From C-114 sp963745405 (GTDB taxonomy: Bacteria > Chloroflexota > Limnocylindria > Limnocylindrales > CSP1-4), in assembly GCA_963745405.1 (NCBI GenBank), contig CAVUWY010000002.1:806001-870000 (forward strand): a DNA stretch of 64,000 nt. The letters run 5' to 3'. Made by a program: the position numbers and the translations under genes. Under the pieces are notes generated by a model. It was not told the origin of the DNA, made no database searches, and worked only from the letters and a program-made list of their open reading frames with translations. This document shows positions 34,799 through 43,043 of this stretch, piece after piece. Position 1 is the stretch's first letter. Every line of letters begins with the position of its first letter.

Positions 34799-36073
34799 GT
34801 GACGATCGCCCGGCCAGCCACCTCGCCGATGCGGGCGCTCCTGCCGATCGTCATCCCGGCGGTCGTGGTGGGAGTCGTCTCGGCGGTCCTGCTGATCGCG
34901 GCCACCGTCGTGGCGAACCGTCTGTCGGACGTCCTCTGGACGACGATCCCCGACGCTATCGGTGTCGTCGGCACCTCCCCGGCGTGGATCGTCGCCATCC
35001 TGACGCTGACGGGCGTAGCGGTGGGACTGGTGATCGTGTTCGCGCCGGGTCACGCGGGACCGGACCCGGCGACCGTCGGGCTGGCCGAGCCGCCGCAGCC
35101 GCCCATCGTCCTGCCGGGTCTGGCACTCGCCCTCATCCTCATGCTCGCCGGCGGCGTCAGCCTCGGACCGGAGAACCCGATCCTCGCCGTGAACATCGGC
35201 CTCGCCGTGGCGATCGGCCTCCGTCTGGTACCACGCGTGCCGGGTGCCGCCTGGGGTGCCCTCGCCTTCGCCGGCACGATCGGAGCGATGTTCGGCACCC
35301 CGATCGCCGCCGCCCTGCTCCTGACCGAAGCCGCCCCACCCTCGGATCGACCGCTGTGGGACCGATTGTTCGGCCCGCTGGTGGCGGCGGGAGCCGGCGC
35401 GCTGACGATGGACCTCCTTGGCGGCGAGTCGTTCGTCGTCACCATCACGCCCTACCCGCAGCCGCAGCCCATCGACCTCCTGACGGGATCGGTCGTCGCG
35501 ATCGGCGCGGCGGCTGCCGGCATGGCGGCCGTCTATGCCTTCCCGATCGCCCACGCAGTGTTCCAGCGGATGAGGTCGGCGTTCGTGGCGATCGTCGCCG
35601 GTGCCGTCATCCTCGGCATCCTCGGCGCCATCGGCGGCCCGATCACCCTGTTCAAGGGCCTCGAGCAGATGAAGGAACTCAGCCAGACGGTGGGGGACTA
35701 CACGACCGGCGGGCTCGCGGTCATCGTCGTGATCAAGCTCATCGCCGTCGTCGTCGCCGGGACCTGCGGCTTCCGCGGCGGGCGGATCTTCCCGTCGGTC
35801 TTCGCCGGCGTCGCCATCGGCCTGTTCGTGAACGCCCTGATCCCCCAGATCCCCGAGGCTGTGGCCGTCTCGGCGAGCCTCATCGGGATCCTCGTCGCCG
35901 TCACGCGGAGCGGCTGGCTCGCCCTGTTCATGGCCGCCCTCATGGTCAGCGACCCGTCGATCCTGCCGCTCCTCTGCGTCATCATCCTGCCCGCCTGGCT
36001 CGTGGTGACCGGCCGGCCGGAGATGATCGTCCCGAAGACGGAGGGACCGACGGCGGTGGTGGCCACGGGATGA
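34799..36073 (+). CDS. CLC-family chloride/ion channel-like protein (YfeO-like)
   Basis: 424 residues from GTG 34799 behind AGGAGG. About eleven hydrophobic segments. G-G-V-S-L-G-P-E-N-P replaces the CLC selectivity motif GREGP, and G-F-R-G-G-R-I-F-P-S-V-F-A-G-V-A-I-G corresponds to the GGIFxPSLxIGA motif of helix N. The variant motifs resemble the YfeO subgroup, whose transport activity is not established. The stop overlaps the chromate transporter start as ATGA, so the pair is co-translated. Confidence 0.8.
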   Translation: MTIARPATSPMRALLPIVIPAVVVGVVSAVLLIAATVVANRLSDVLWTTIPDAIGVVGTSPAWIVAILTLTGVAVGLVIVFAPGHAGPDPATVGLAEPPQPPIVLPGLALALILMLAGGVSLGPENPILAVNIGLAVAIGLRLVPRVPGAAWGALAFAGTIGAMFGTPIAAALLLTEAAPPSDRPLWDRLFGPLVAAGAGALTMDLLGGESFVVTITPYPQPQPIDLLTGSVVAIGAAAAGMAAVYAFPIAHAVFQRMRSAFVAIVAGAVILGILGAIGGPITLFKGLEQMKELSQTVGDYTTGGLAVIVVIKLIAVVVAGTCGFRGGRIFPSVFAGVAIGLFVNALIPQIPEAVAVSASLIGILVAVTRSGWLALFMAALMVSDPSILPLLCVIILPAWLVVTGRPEMIVPKTEGPTAVVATG

Positions 36074-37263
36074 CCGGCCGCTCGGCCGGCGGGTCGCCGG
36101 GCGAGGTCTTTCTGGCGGCCCTCCGCCTCGGCCTTACTTCCTTCGGCGGGCCCATCGCCCACGTCGGCTACTTCCGGCGGGAGTACGTCGATCGTCGCGG
36201 CTGGCTCGACGAGTCATCGTTCGGCGACCTCGTGGCACTCAGCCAGTCGCTGCCCGGTCCCGCCAGCAGCCAACTCGGGATCGCCATCGGGACGCGGCGC
36301 GCCGGGATGCTGGGAGGGATCGCGGCGTGGACGGGCTTCACCTTGCCATCGGCCATCGCCATGACGGCGATCGGCCTGTTCGCTACCGGGACGGATCTCG
36401 CCGACGCCGGCTGGGTCCACGGCCTGAAGGCGGTCACGGTCGCCGTCGTCGCCCAGGCCGTCTGGACGATGTCGCGGTCCCTGACGCCCGACTGGCCGCG
36501 TCGGTTCGTCGCGATCGCGGCAGCGGCCGTCGCACTCTTGTGGACGACCCCGTTCTCGCAGGTCGCCATCATCGCGGCGGGCGCGATCGTCGGCCTCCTG
36601 CTCCTGGCGCCGGCGCCGGCGGCCCCGACCGGGGCGGAAGCGAGTCCGATCTCGCGGCGCACCGGCGCCGTGTGCCTCGCCCTGTTCGCCGCGCTCCTCA
36701 TCACCGTGCCGCTGCTGCGATCCGCCGGCGGGCAGCCAGCCGCCCTCTTCGACGCATTCTACCGGGCTGGTGCCCTCGTCTTCGGCGGCGGCCACGTGGT
36801 CCTGCCGCTGCTCCACTCGAGCGTCGTCGACCCGGGGTGGGTGAGCGACGACCAGTTCCTCGCCGGCTACGGGGCGGCGCAGGCCATGCCCGGGCCCCTC
36901 TTCACGTTCTCGGCATACCTCGGGACGGTCTCGGGCGTCCAGCCGAACGGCGTCCCTGGGGCCCTCGTCGCCGTGCTCGCGATCTTCCTGCCCTCATTCC
37001 TCCTCATCTTCGGTGCTCTGCCGTTCTGGGACGAGCTGCGGCACTCTGTCGGGCTCCGCCGGGCGCTGACGGGCATCAACGCCGCCGTCGTCGGCATCCT
37101 CCTGGCCGCGCTCTACACGCCGGTCTGGACCAGCGGGATCGGAGCTCCGATCGACCTGGCCATCGCCGCCGGAGGACTCGTGCTGCTGCTCACCGGACGC
37201 GTGCCGCCGGTCGTGGTGGTCGGCCTCGCAGCCCTCGTCGGAGCGACGGCCGTCGGCCGCTAG
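36070..37263 (+). CDS. chrA: Chromate transporter (ChrA family)
   Basis: 397 residues, the long two-domain form. The N-terminal half holds S-F-G-G-P-I-A-H-V-G-Y-F-R-R-E-Y and S-Q-S-L-P-G-P-A-S-S-Q-L. The C-terminal half repeats the theme as L-V-F-G-G-G-H-V-V-L-P-L-L and A-Q-A-M-P-G-P-L-F-T-F. ChrA proteins export chromate, and many distant members may carry other oxyanions. Coupled to the CLC-type gene upstream. Confidence 0.9.
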   Translation: MTGRSAGGSPGEVFLAALRLGLTSFGGPIAHVGYFRREYVDRRGWLDESSFGDLVALSQSLPGPASSQLGIAIGTRRAGMLGGIAAWTGFTLPSAIAMTAIGLFATGTDLADAGWVHGLKAVTVAVVAQAVWTMSRSLTPDWPRRFVAIAAAAVALLWTTPFSQVAIIAAGAIVGLLLLAPAPAAPTGAEASPISRRTGAVCLALFAALLITVPLLRSAGGQPAALFDAFYRAGALVFGGGHVVLPLLHSSVVDPGWVSDDQFLAGYGAAQAMPGPLFTFSAYLGTVSGVQPNGVPGALVAVLAIFLPSFLLIFGALPFWDELRHSVGLRRALTGINAAVVGILLAALYTPVWTSGIGAPIDLAIAAGGLVLLLTGRVPPVVVVGLAALVGATAVGR

Positions 37264-37416
37264 GGTCACTGGTCGAGGGATCGACGATCGCCGACCCAGT
37301 CTGCTCGGAGATCCCGGTCGTGGCGTCCGCCCGGGTGGCGAACGCTCGCGGCGTGCCCCGGACTCGTTACGATGCCGGGACGCCCTTCCGGGGCGATGCG
37401 TGAGGAGGGTCACCAC

Positions 37417-38289
37417 GTGACAAGCGCCCCGGCGCCGACGCTGCGCAAGCACGGCAACGCCTACAACATCTTCATCCTGGTCCTGACGATCTTCTCGTTG
37501 GCGATCATGGTCCTGCTGCTCCTGCCGGTCGCCCCGGCCGAGCGCGACCTGCTGACGCTCTATGACAACGTCGTCTGCCTGATCTTCCTCGGCGACTTCG
37601 CGATGAACCTCGTCGGCGCCAGGCCGAAGCGAGCCTATTTCATCGGCCAGCGAGGCTGGCTCGACCTGCTCGGGTCGATCCCGAGCTTCGGCTTCATCCC
37701 GTTCACCGCCCTCTTCCGCCTCGCCCGCCTCAGCCGGCTCGCCCGGATCACCCGGCTCCTCCGCGGTCAGGCCGGCAAGGACCTCGTCCTCGATGTCCTG
37801 CGGAACCGCGGCCAGTACGCGGCGTTCATCACGGTCCTGCTGGCCGGCATGACGCTCGCCATCGCGAGCATCCTCGTCCTCGAGTTCGAGAGCCACTCGC
37901 CCGACGCGAACATCACGACCGGCGGCGCGGCCATCTGGTGGGGCATCGTCACGATCACGACGGTCGGCTACGGCGACTACTACCCGGTGACCATGCTCGG
38001 TCGCCTCACCGCGATCTTCGTCATGTTCGCCGGCATCGGCATCATCGGCGCCCTCGCCAGCATCCTGGCGAGTCTCCTCGTTTCACCGTCGTCGTCCGAC
38101 GAGCCGGAGGCGGAAGTAGATCGAAGCACCCAGCCGGCAAGCGGTGCGGCCTCGACCGCGAGCCCCACGACGGCGGCGGCCTCGACAGCGTCGATCGCCG
38201 AAGAATTGGCTGGGCTGCGGGCCGAGGTCGCCGGCCAGCGGGCCGAGATCGCCGCGCTCCGGTCGGCCCTCGGAGGAGAGAGGGGCTGA
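37417..38289 (+). CDS. Voltage-gated-type potassium channel
   Basis: 290 residues from GTG 37417, preceded by GAGGAGGG; an ATG at 37396 is less well placed. Six helices: S1-S3, then an arginine-rich S4 (F-R-L-A-R-L-S-R-L-A-R-I-T-R-L-L-R) acting as a voltage sensor, S5, the pore with selectivity filter T-T-V-G-Y-G-D, and S6 with the glycine hinge (G-I-G-I-I-G-A-L). The C-terminus is a Ser/Thr/Ala linker and a heptad-like coil (A-E-E-L-A-G-L-R-A-E-V-A) that may hold the tetramer together. A TACGAT box at 37368-37373 may be the promoter. Confidence 0.9.
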   Translation: MTSAPAPTLRKHGNAYNIFILVLTIFSLAIMVLLLLPVAPAERDLLTLYDNVVCLIFLGDFAMNLVGARPKRAYFIGQRGWLDLLGSIPSFGFIPFTALFRLARLSRLARITRLLRGQAGKDLVLDVLRNRGQYAAFITVLLAGMTLAIASILVLEFESHSPDANITTGGAAIWWGIVTITTVGYGDYYPVTMLGRLTAIFVMFAGIGIIGALASILASLLVSPSSSDEPEAEVDRSTQPASGAASTASPTTAAASTASIAEELAGLRAEVAGQRAEIAALRSALGGERG

Positions 38290-38320
38290 ACCTACGGACG
38301 AGCGAGCGATGACTGGAGGA

Positions 38321-38397
38321 TGGTCGGGGCGGCGGGATTTGAACCCACGATCTCGTGCTCCCAAAGCACGCGCGTTGCCAGACTACGCTACGCCCCG
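38321..38397 (-). tRNA. tRNA-Pro (anticodon TGG)
   Basis: 77 bases with encoded CCA: acceptor CGGGGCG/CGCCCCG, anticodon stem CGTGC/GCACG around loop TTTGGGA (anticodon TGG) and T-arm GTGGG-TTCAAAT-CCCGC. It shares the acceptor stem with the tRNA-Pro at 18535 but not the T-arm, and shows no integration scar. Confidence 0.95.
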
Positions 38398-38474
38398 TCC
38401 GACCGAGCGTGAATATCGCACGATACTCGACCGTCTATCGCGCGGTCTGGTGATGGGCTTGGCCCGACGTCGCC

Positions 38475-41210
38475 TCATTGCGCTGCGGCCCGGAGGTTGG
38501 GTTCGGTCGAAGGCGGCGACGGCGGACCGAACATGTGCCGCAGCAGGAAGTACTCGGTGAGGGGTCGGTCATCCGTGATCAGCGGACCGATCCCGGCGAA
38601 TCGGGCCACGGCCGGACCGGACAGCCAGACCTGTTGCGGGATGAGCGCCTCCCAGGCGGGGAGGGTCGAGACGGGGGCGTCGCTCGCCTGGTCCAGGTCG
38701 GCAACGACGCCCGCCCGCGAGAGGACGCCGGCGACCGCGGCCTGGTCCAGGGTGACGGGACCGCGCGACCCGATGATGAAGACGCCGCCGGTGGCCGGGC
38801 CGAACGCGAGGAGCACATTCGGAAACACGCTCGCGAACGTGCGGACGTGGGCTCGGAATTCGTCCACCGACTGGCCGCCCGGCATCCACTCCATCATCAC
38901 GCCGTCGTCGCTCAGGCGACGCGCGGCCGCCTGGTAGAACTCACGCGAATACAGGACCGCCGTTCCCGAACTCTCGATCGGTGGCGGCGGGTCGACCATG
39001 ACGATGTCGTACTGCTTGTCCGTGAGCTCCAGGTAGTTGCGCCCGTCCGCGACGATGACGTGCCCTCGTGGATTCGCCAGGGTCGCCTCCGCGCTTGGGT
39101 TGAAGTAGCCGAACATCTGGGGCACGGACGGCACCAACTCGACACCGTCGACGCTGAGGCCCGACCGCAGGCCCATCTCATATGACGATCCCATGCCGAA
39201 AGCGATCACGAGCATCCGGGTAGCCGAGGGTCGGACGAATTCAGGCATGAGCGGCATCAGCTTCGCGTCCACCGTGAGGGCTGTCATCCCGTTGCCGCCG
39301 ACCCACAGCCGTTTGGCGCCTCCGATCTCACCTGCCTGGACCGAGGCGATCTCGTCCTCGGTCGAGGCGTACACGATCCCCGCGCCCGACATCCGTGTGA
39401 GCCCCGGGTCCGCCACGATGACGTTCGGGACGATGAGTCCGATGACCGCGACGCCCGTCAGGATCGCCCCGGCCAGGGCGGCCACCCGACGAACAGGCAC
39501 GCCGATGTCCGTGGCCCGGGCAAGCATCAGGGTCCCGACCGCTGCGTTCATCGCACAGAGCACGACCAGGGCTCGCGGCGAGCCGATCAGCGGGATGGCT
39601 GCGAACGGGATGAGAAACGTCGCGCTGATCGCGCCGATCGTATTGGCGCCGAGCAGGAGTCCGGCGTCCCGACCGACCCGCTCGTTGCCGAGACCGATGA
39701 GGTTCGACGCCAGCGGCAGGGTGAAACCCATCACGACGGTCGTAGGCAGGACCACGACGAGGATCCGAGTGAAGAGTGGCCAACCGGAGGCGACGTCGGC
39801 TGCCAGGATCGGCGTCGCGACGAGGGCGAGCCCAGCGACCGCGATCTGCGTGAGTCCGAGTTGCCTGATCGTGTTCGCACCCTTGCCGGCCTGCCGGGAT
39901 ACGGCGACTGCCCCGATCGCGAGTCCGACGAGGAACGTCGCGAGGATGAGCGTGAAGACGTACGTGCGGTTGCCCGACCCTGAGGCAAGGAGCCGCGTCC
40001 AGAGGACCTGATAGCCGAGCGATGTGACACCCGAGACGAATGCGACGAGAAGGGCGAGGCGACGGACGGCGGAGGGTATCGGCGCGACGTCGACGCCGAC
40101 CGGATCTGCGGATCCGGTCTCGACCTCGGCCCGCGGGGGCGTCACGAGTTCGGTCGCCGGTGACGCGTCAGGCGGTGCCGGCCCCAGCCGGGCGAGCAAG
40201 AGAGCGGCGACTCCGGCGATAGCCGATCCGGTCGCGCCGATGAGCAACGTCCCGCTCATCCCGACGAGTTCGATGAGGACGAGGCCGGCGACGATCGTGC
40301 CGATGACGGCTCCGATCGTGTTCGCGGCATAGAGGCGCCCGAAGTTACCGCCGAGCCCCGCGGTGGATCGGGTGAGGTGTCGCGACAACGTCGGCAGCGT
40401 CGCGCCCATGAGGATCGTGGCAGGAGCCAGGGCTGCGAGGGCGAGCAGGTATCGGATGAGGGCGAGCGTCGTCGGCTCGCCCTGGAGGGCCGGGTAGCTG
40501 GATCGGTAGATGTCGTTGATGCCATGGAACAAGGCCGGCGTGATCAAGACCACGACGACGAGGACGAGCTCCAGGGTCGCGTACATGACGAGAGGCCGGC
40601 GGACCCGGTCGGCCACGCGGCCACCGATCACGCTGCCGATCGCCAGGCCGCCGAAGTAGCCGGTCAGGATCGCGGAGATCGCCTGGGTGGTGTTGCCGAA
40701 GACGAGCACGAGCTGACGAGACCAGACGACTTCGTAGATGAGGCCGGAGGCGCCGGACAGCAGGAAGATGAGGAGGACGGCGGAACGCCTGTTCGGGCTC
40801 GGTCGGACCTCCCGTAGTGCGATGCCGCTCGACTCGCCGAGGAGCTCGAGGAGATACGGGGTTGAGAGCAGGACCGCGCCGAGCGCGAGCGCGAGCGTCG
40901 CCTCGATCGGCTGCTTCGCCAACGCCTGGACCGCCACTCCCTCGTGGAGGAATTGCCGGACGCCGGTCAGGCCGAGGAGAAGGAGAGCGTTGACGAACAG
41001 CGCGCTCAGCCCGAGGCCCCATGCTCGCCGGGGACGCCCGATCCGTCGCAACACGATGGGCAGGACGCCGTTGACGATGCCGACGGCGATCAGGATCGCG
41101 AACTTTCCGCGCACCGTGGTCCCCTGGGACCACGTCAGCTGTGGTGCTAGCAACAGGGCCGCGTAGAGAGCGGCGGCCGAGAGCACGCCTCGCACCACGA
41201 TCCGGACCAT
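38475..41210 (-). CDS. Holin-like/MFS/spermidine-synthase-like fusion protein
   Basis: 911 residues from an ATG behind GGGAGG. Three parts are seen. Residues 1-130 have four helices resembling the small membrane family sometimes named phage holin 4_2 (V-G-I-V-N-G-V-L-P-I-V-L-R). Residues 140-590 form an MFS-like bundle beginning L-S-G-A-S-G-L-I-Y-E-V-V-W-S-R-Q-L, the hallmark of fused spermidine synthases, repeated as V-T-S-L-G-Y-Q-V-L-W-T-R. From about 600 comes a methyltransferase-like aminopropyltransferase domain (I-A-F-G-M-G-S-S-Y-E, D-I-V-M-V-D-P-P-P). The glycine-rich SAM loop is degenerate, so polyamine synthesis is doubtful. Confidence 0.82.
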   Translation of the reverse strand: MVRIVVRGVLSAAALYAALLLAPQLTWSQGTTVRGKFAILIAVGIVNGVLPIVLRRIGRPRRAWGLGLSALFVNALLLLGLTGVRQFLHEGVAVQALAKQPIEATLALALGAVLLSTPYLLELLGESSGIALREVRPSPNRRSAVLLIFLLSGASGLIYEVVWSRQLVLVFGNTTQAISAILTGYFGGLAIGSVIGGRVADRVRRPLVMYATLELVLVVVVLITPALFHGINDIYRSSYPALQGEPTTLALIRYLLALAALAPATILMGATLPTLSRHLTRSTAGLGGNFGRLYAANTIGAVIGTIVAGLVLIELVGMSGTLLIGATGSAIAGVAALLLARLGPAPPDASPATELVTPPRAEVETGSADPVGVDVAPIPSAVRRLALLVAFVSGVTSLGYQVLWTRLLASGSGNRTYVFTLILATFLVGLAIGAVAVSRQAGKGANTIRQLGLTQIAVAGLALVATPILAADVASGWPLFTRILVVVLPTTVVMGFTLPLASNLIGLGNERVGRDAGLLLGANTIGAISATFLIPFAAIPLIGSPRALVVLCAMNAAVGTLMLARATDIGVPVRRVAALAGAILTGVAVIGLIVPNVIVADPGLTRMSGAGIVYASTEDEIASVQAGEIGGAKRLWVGGNGMTALTVDAKLMPLMPEFVRPSATRMLVIAFGMGSSYEMGLRSGLSVDGVELVPSVPQMFGYFNPSAEATLANPRGHVIVADGRNYLELTDKQYDIVMVDPPPPIESSGTAVLYSREFYQAAARRLSDDGVMMEWMPGGQSVDEFRAHVRTFASVFPNVLLAFGPATGGVFIIGSRGPVTLDQAAVAGVLSRAGVVADLDQASDAPVSTLPAWEALIPQQVWLSGPAVARFAGIGPLITDDRPLTEYFLLRHMFGPPSPPSTEPNLRAAAQ

Positions 41211-41401
41211 GCGGACCTCCCAGAGTCAACGAAGGACGGTCGGGCGACGTCCGCAGGGTTTCACTGCGCTGCAGACGATAGCGCAGGTCGCGAAGCCGGG
41301 TCAGGAGCACGCTCACGGTGTTCGGCTGGCCGATTCCGGGGCGAGATCACTCGCTCCGACAGCCGAGTGGGGCGGGCGGCCGGGCGATCCCGGGCCCGTC
41401 G

Positions 41402-41572
41402 CTACTGGCCGCTCGGGAGGGCGACGCACTGCTCCTGGCCGTTGAGGATGACGAGTTGCCCGTTGATGCACGCGGCGGGCGGCGCGGCGGCGCTCGGGAT
41501 CAGTGCCGAGCCGAGGGCCGCGAGGGCGATGGCGATGATCGCGAGAGCGACGAGGATGCGGCGGGTCCTCAC
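41402..41572 (-). CDS. 56-residue secreted peptide coupled to rdgB
   Basis: GTG 41572 overlaps the rdgB stop as GTGA, a strong sign of co-translation. The N-terminus R-T-R-R-I-L-V-A-L-A-I-I-A-I-A-L-A-A-L is a clear signal peptide or anchor. The mature part, A-A-C-I-N-G-Q-L-V-I-L-N-G-Q-E-Q-C-V, contains two cysteines that could form a disulfide loop. No known family. It is too short for usual gene callers. Confidence 0.6.
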   Translation of the reverse strand: MRTRRILVALAIIAIALAALGSALIPSAAAPPAACINGQLVILNGQEQCVALPSGQ

Positions 41573-42231
41573 GCTGCACCCCGTTCGGCGAGATCGGACA
41601 GCACCTGATCCTGGAGACGGCGGGCCATCCGCCGGGCAGCCTTCGCCCGGTGGGAGATCGCGTGCTTCTCGGCCGGCGAGTAGAGGCCGAGGGTCCGGCC
41701 GCCGACCGGTTCGCCGGCCGGCTCGAAGATCGGGTCGTAGCCGAAGCCGCCGCTCCCGCGCGCCACCGTCGCGATGCGGCCGCGGCAGGTGCCGCGCGTC
41801 TCGATCAGCGTCGGGGTCATCGTGCCGCGGCCGCCGGGTGCGGGCAGGGCGAGGACGAGCACGCAGACGTAGCGGGCGCCGCGGCGGTCGGCCGGCAGGC
41901 CATCGAGGGCGCCGAGGAGCTTGGCGTTGTTCTCGGCATCGGTGGCCCGCTCGCCGGCATACCGCTTCGTGCGGACGCCGGGTCCACCGCCGAGGGCATC
42001 GACCTCGATCCCCGAATCGTCGGCGATCGTCGGCAGACCGGCCAGGCGCACGTAAGCGCGGGCCTTGAGCCGCGCGTTGGCCTCGAACGTGGCGCCTGTC
42101 TCCTCGACCTCGTCGGGGATGCCGAGATCGTCGAGGGAGACGAGCTCCACGTCGATCGGTCCGAGCAGCTCACGAAGCTCCCGGAGCTTGTGATTCGACC
42201 GGGTCGCGATGAGGATCCGACGGGCAGTCAT
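41569..42231 (-). CDS. rdgB: RdgB/HAM1 family XTP/dITP pyrophosphatase
   Basis: 220 residues. Removes non-canonical purine nucleotides (ITP, XTP, dITP) by releasing pyrophosphate. Motifs: A-T-R-S-N-H-K-L-R-E-L at the N-terminus, E-T-G-A-T-F-E-A-N-A, A-D-D-S-G-I-E-V-D-A-L, R-Y-A-G, G-F-G-Y-D-P-I-F, and K-H-A-I-S-H-R-A-K-A at the nucleotide site. It lies 25 bases after rph and the pair is commonly adjacent in bacteria. Confidence 0.95.
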   Translation of the reverse strand: MTARRILIATRSNHKLRELRELLGPIDVELVSLDDLGIPDEVEETGATFEANARLKARAYVRLAGLPTIADDSGIEVDALGGGPGVRTKRYAGERATDAENNAKLLGALDGLPADRRGARYVCVLVLALPAPGGRGTMTPTLIETRGTCRGRIATVARGSGGFGYDPIFEPAGEPVGGRTLGLYSPAEKHAISHRAKAARRMARRLQDQVLSDLAERGAA

Positions 42232-42256
42232 CGCGAGGACCGATCCCCCGCAACGC

Positions 42257-42994
42257 TCATCGCGGGACCCTCGCGATCACCTCCGCCTGGGCGGCGAACA
42301 GGCGCTCGAGGCCGCTGCCGGCGAGGTCGAGGAGCTCGTTCATCGCCGGTCGCCCGAATGGCTTGCCCTCGGCCGTGCCCTGCAGCTCGACGTAGGTGCC
42401 GGCATCGGTGCCGACGACGTTGAAGTCGACATCGGCGTGCGAGTCCTCCGAGTAGTCGAGGTCGAGCAGGGCCCGCCCCTCGACGATCCCGACGCTGACC
42501 GCGGCGATCTTGTTGACGAGGTGGCGTTCCATCCCGTGGGCGATCATCGCAGCCGCCAGGGCGACATAGCCGCCGGTGATCGAGGCGGTCCGCGTGCCTC
42601 CGTCGGCCTGGAGGACGTCGCAGTCGACGGTGATCGTCCGCTCGCCGAGCCGCGACAGGTCGACGACGCCGCGCAGGGAGCGGCCGATGAGGCGCTGGAT
42701 CTCGTGGGTCCGGCCGCCGATGCGCCCGCGCGAAGACTCGCGCTCGGTCCGCTCCGCGGTGGCCCGCGGGAGCATCGCGTACTCGGCGGTCACCCAGCCC
42801 GTGCCCTTGCCACGGAGGTGCGGCGGGACGCGATCGGCGATCGTCGCCGCGCAGAGGACCTCGGTATCACCGACCCGGATCCGGCACGAACCCTCGGCCC
42901 ACTTCTGGACCCCGAGGGTCAGGGTGATCGGCCGGAGGTCCGCCGGTCGGCGGCCATCGGCGCGGATCGCCGGCGGTGGGTTCCCGATCGTCAT
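42257..42994 (-). CDS. rph: Ribonuclease PH
   Basis: 245 residues from ATG 42994, preceded by GGAGA; an upstream in-frame start at 43069 lacks a site. Phosphorolytic 3'-5' exonuclease that trims tRNA precursors. Signatures: R-P-A-D-L-R-P-I near the start, G-R-T-H-E-I-Q-R-L-I-G-R-S-L-R-G-V-V, V-D-C-D-V-L-Q-A-D-G-G-T-R-T-A-S-I-T-G and D-L-D-Y-x-E-D-S-x-A-D-V-D. All catalytic arginines appear to be present. Confidence 0.96.
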   Translation of the reverse strand: MTIGNPPPAIRADGRRPADLRPITLTLGVQKWAEGSCRIRVGDTEVLCAATIADRVPPHLRGKGTGWVTAEYAMLPRATAERTERESSRGRIGGRTHEIQRLIGRSLRGVVDLSRLGERTITVDCDVLQADGGTRTASITGGYVALAAAMIAHGMERHLVNKIAAVSVGIVEGRALLDLDYSEDSHADVDFNVVGTDAGTYVELQGTAEGKPFGRPAMNELLDLAGSGLERLFAAQAEVIARVPR

Positions 42995-43043
42995 GCAGTG
43001 GTCTCCATCCTCGTCGCTGCCCCCGACAACGGTAGCGCCCCGC

